From assembly GCA_033964015.1 (NCBI GenBank), contig CM066915.1:14920372-14984371 (forward strand): DNA of 64,000 nucleotides. Direction: 5' to 3'. This DNA comes from Scolanthus callimorphus. Its lineage: Eukaryota > Cnidaria > Anthozoa > Actiniaria > Edwardsiidae. This document shows positions 63,580-64,000 of the stretch, one piece after another (within the stretch, counting starts at the first letter, position 1; every line of letters starts with the position of its first letter). Both the position numbers and the translations under genes were made by a program. The notes under the pieces were generated by a model that worked only from the letters and a program-made list of their open reading frames with translations, ran no database searches and was not told where the DNA came from.

Positions 63580-64000
63580 CTGAAAATCAAACATTTCACA
63601 AAATACATGAGAAAAAAAAGCTTTATCATTGACAAAGAAATAAGTAGCAGGGTGTGTGTGTGTGTGTGTGGTGGGGGGGGGGGGGGGGGGTAACTGCACA
63701 ACATGACACTACAATGATGCCTTTTTCAGACAAACAATAGAAAATTATTTGTCTGGAAAAATAAATATATTATGTTACAGTAGTTACCGGCTGGGTAAGT
63801 TAACTGCACGAGGTAAGTTTTATTGTACAATATAATAATAATAATAATAATTAATTAATTTCTATAGCACCATTTCTTTAAAGGCCCATGCACGACCGGG
63901 AACTTTTGCGCTTTGTTTTCATTTGGATCTAGTCATTCAACAGCTGTGATTGGCTGATACAGTGGGTCCCAAGGGATTCCTATTGTTCTTCATATTTCAA
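63580..64000 (-). other. PNO1 intron or upstream sequence
   Basis: Contains a (GT)n-G18 microsatellite (63,651-63,690), an (ATA)n run (63,832-63,850) and CTGTGATTGGCTGATACAGT (63,942-63,961). No further exon recognised. Confidence 0.55.

Overview
This looks like a piece of animal nuclear genome, most likely an anthozoan cnidarian (coral or anemone). That is an inference from three things: spliced metazoan genes of typical exon size, a high load of nested transposons, and abundant AT-rich foldback repeats. There are no bacterial operons, rRNA, tRNA or CRISPR arrays.

Host genes are sparse. (1) A four-membrane-span protein resembling the TMEM179 family lies on the minus strand. I reconstruct three exons (53,704-53,948; 46,461-46,571; 6,567-6,708). 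Splice sites and reading phase agree across an intron of about 40 kb that holds most of the transposons. (2) A single-exon NEK-like pseudokinase lies on the plus strand at 60,016-60,849. (3) The last four exons of PNO1, a ribosome-biogenesis KH protein, lie on the minus strand (63,579 down to 62,085), with one apparent one-base frameshift.

Layout. 1-6.5 kb: minisatellites, a 1-kb palindrome and a small PIF/Harbinger-type MITE. 6.9-15.4 kb: two copies of a long composite repeat (about 7.7-10.6 and 11.5-15.1 kb), with a 21-bp minisatellite, hairpin cassettes and a module shared with a BEL LTR. 15.6-18.9 kb: arrays built on a 20-bp CRE palindrome. 20.1-44.9 kb: a nest of transposons. 44.9-59 kb: further MITEs, a rearranged LINE and long G tracts. 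59.7-64 kb: the gene-richer end.

The nest is the most remarkable part. A decayed BEL/Pao element (20.1-44.9 kb) was invaded by an L1-type LINE (25,804-43,486, minus) and by a 393-bp Mutator-type MITE (43,597-43,989, 9-bp target duplication). The LINE was in turn invaded by a young 12.2-kb Gypsy element (28,825-40,993) with 722/723-bp LTRs that differ by one indel and are flanked by TTAT.

The Gypsy element carries gag, a -1 frameshift signal (GGGAAAC abutting the gag stop, with a possible hairpin 7 nt downstream) and pol with an integrase chromodomain. Between pol and the 3' LTR lie three more ORFs: a novel protein of about 172 aa, an envelope-like glycoprotein (signal peptide, furin-type site, hydrophobic segment, C-terminal membrane anchor) and a 152-aa RING-finger protein. 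Each has a splice-acceptor-like tract just upstream of its ATG, which suggests spliced subgenomic mRNAs. This retrovirus-like element with an apparently captured ubiquitin-ligase gene is my best candidate for an undescribed system.
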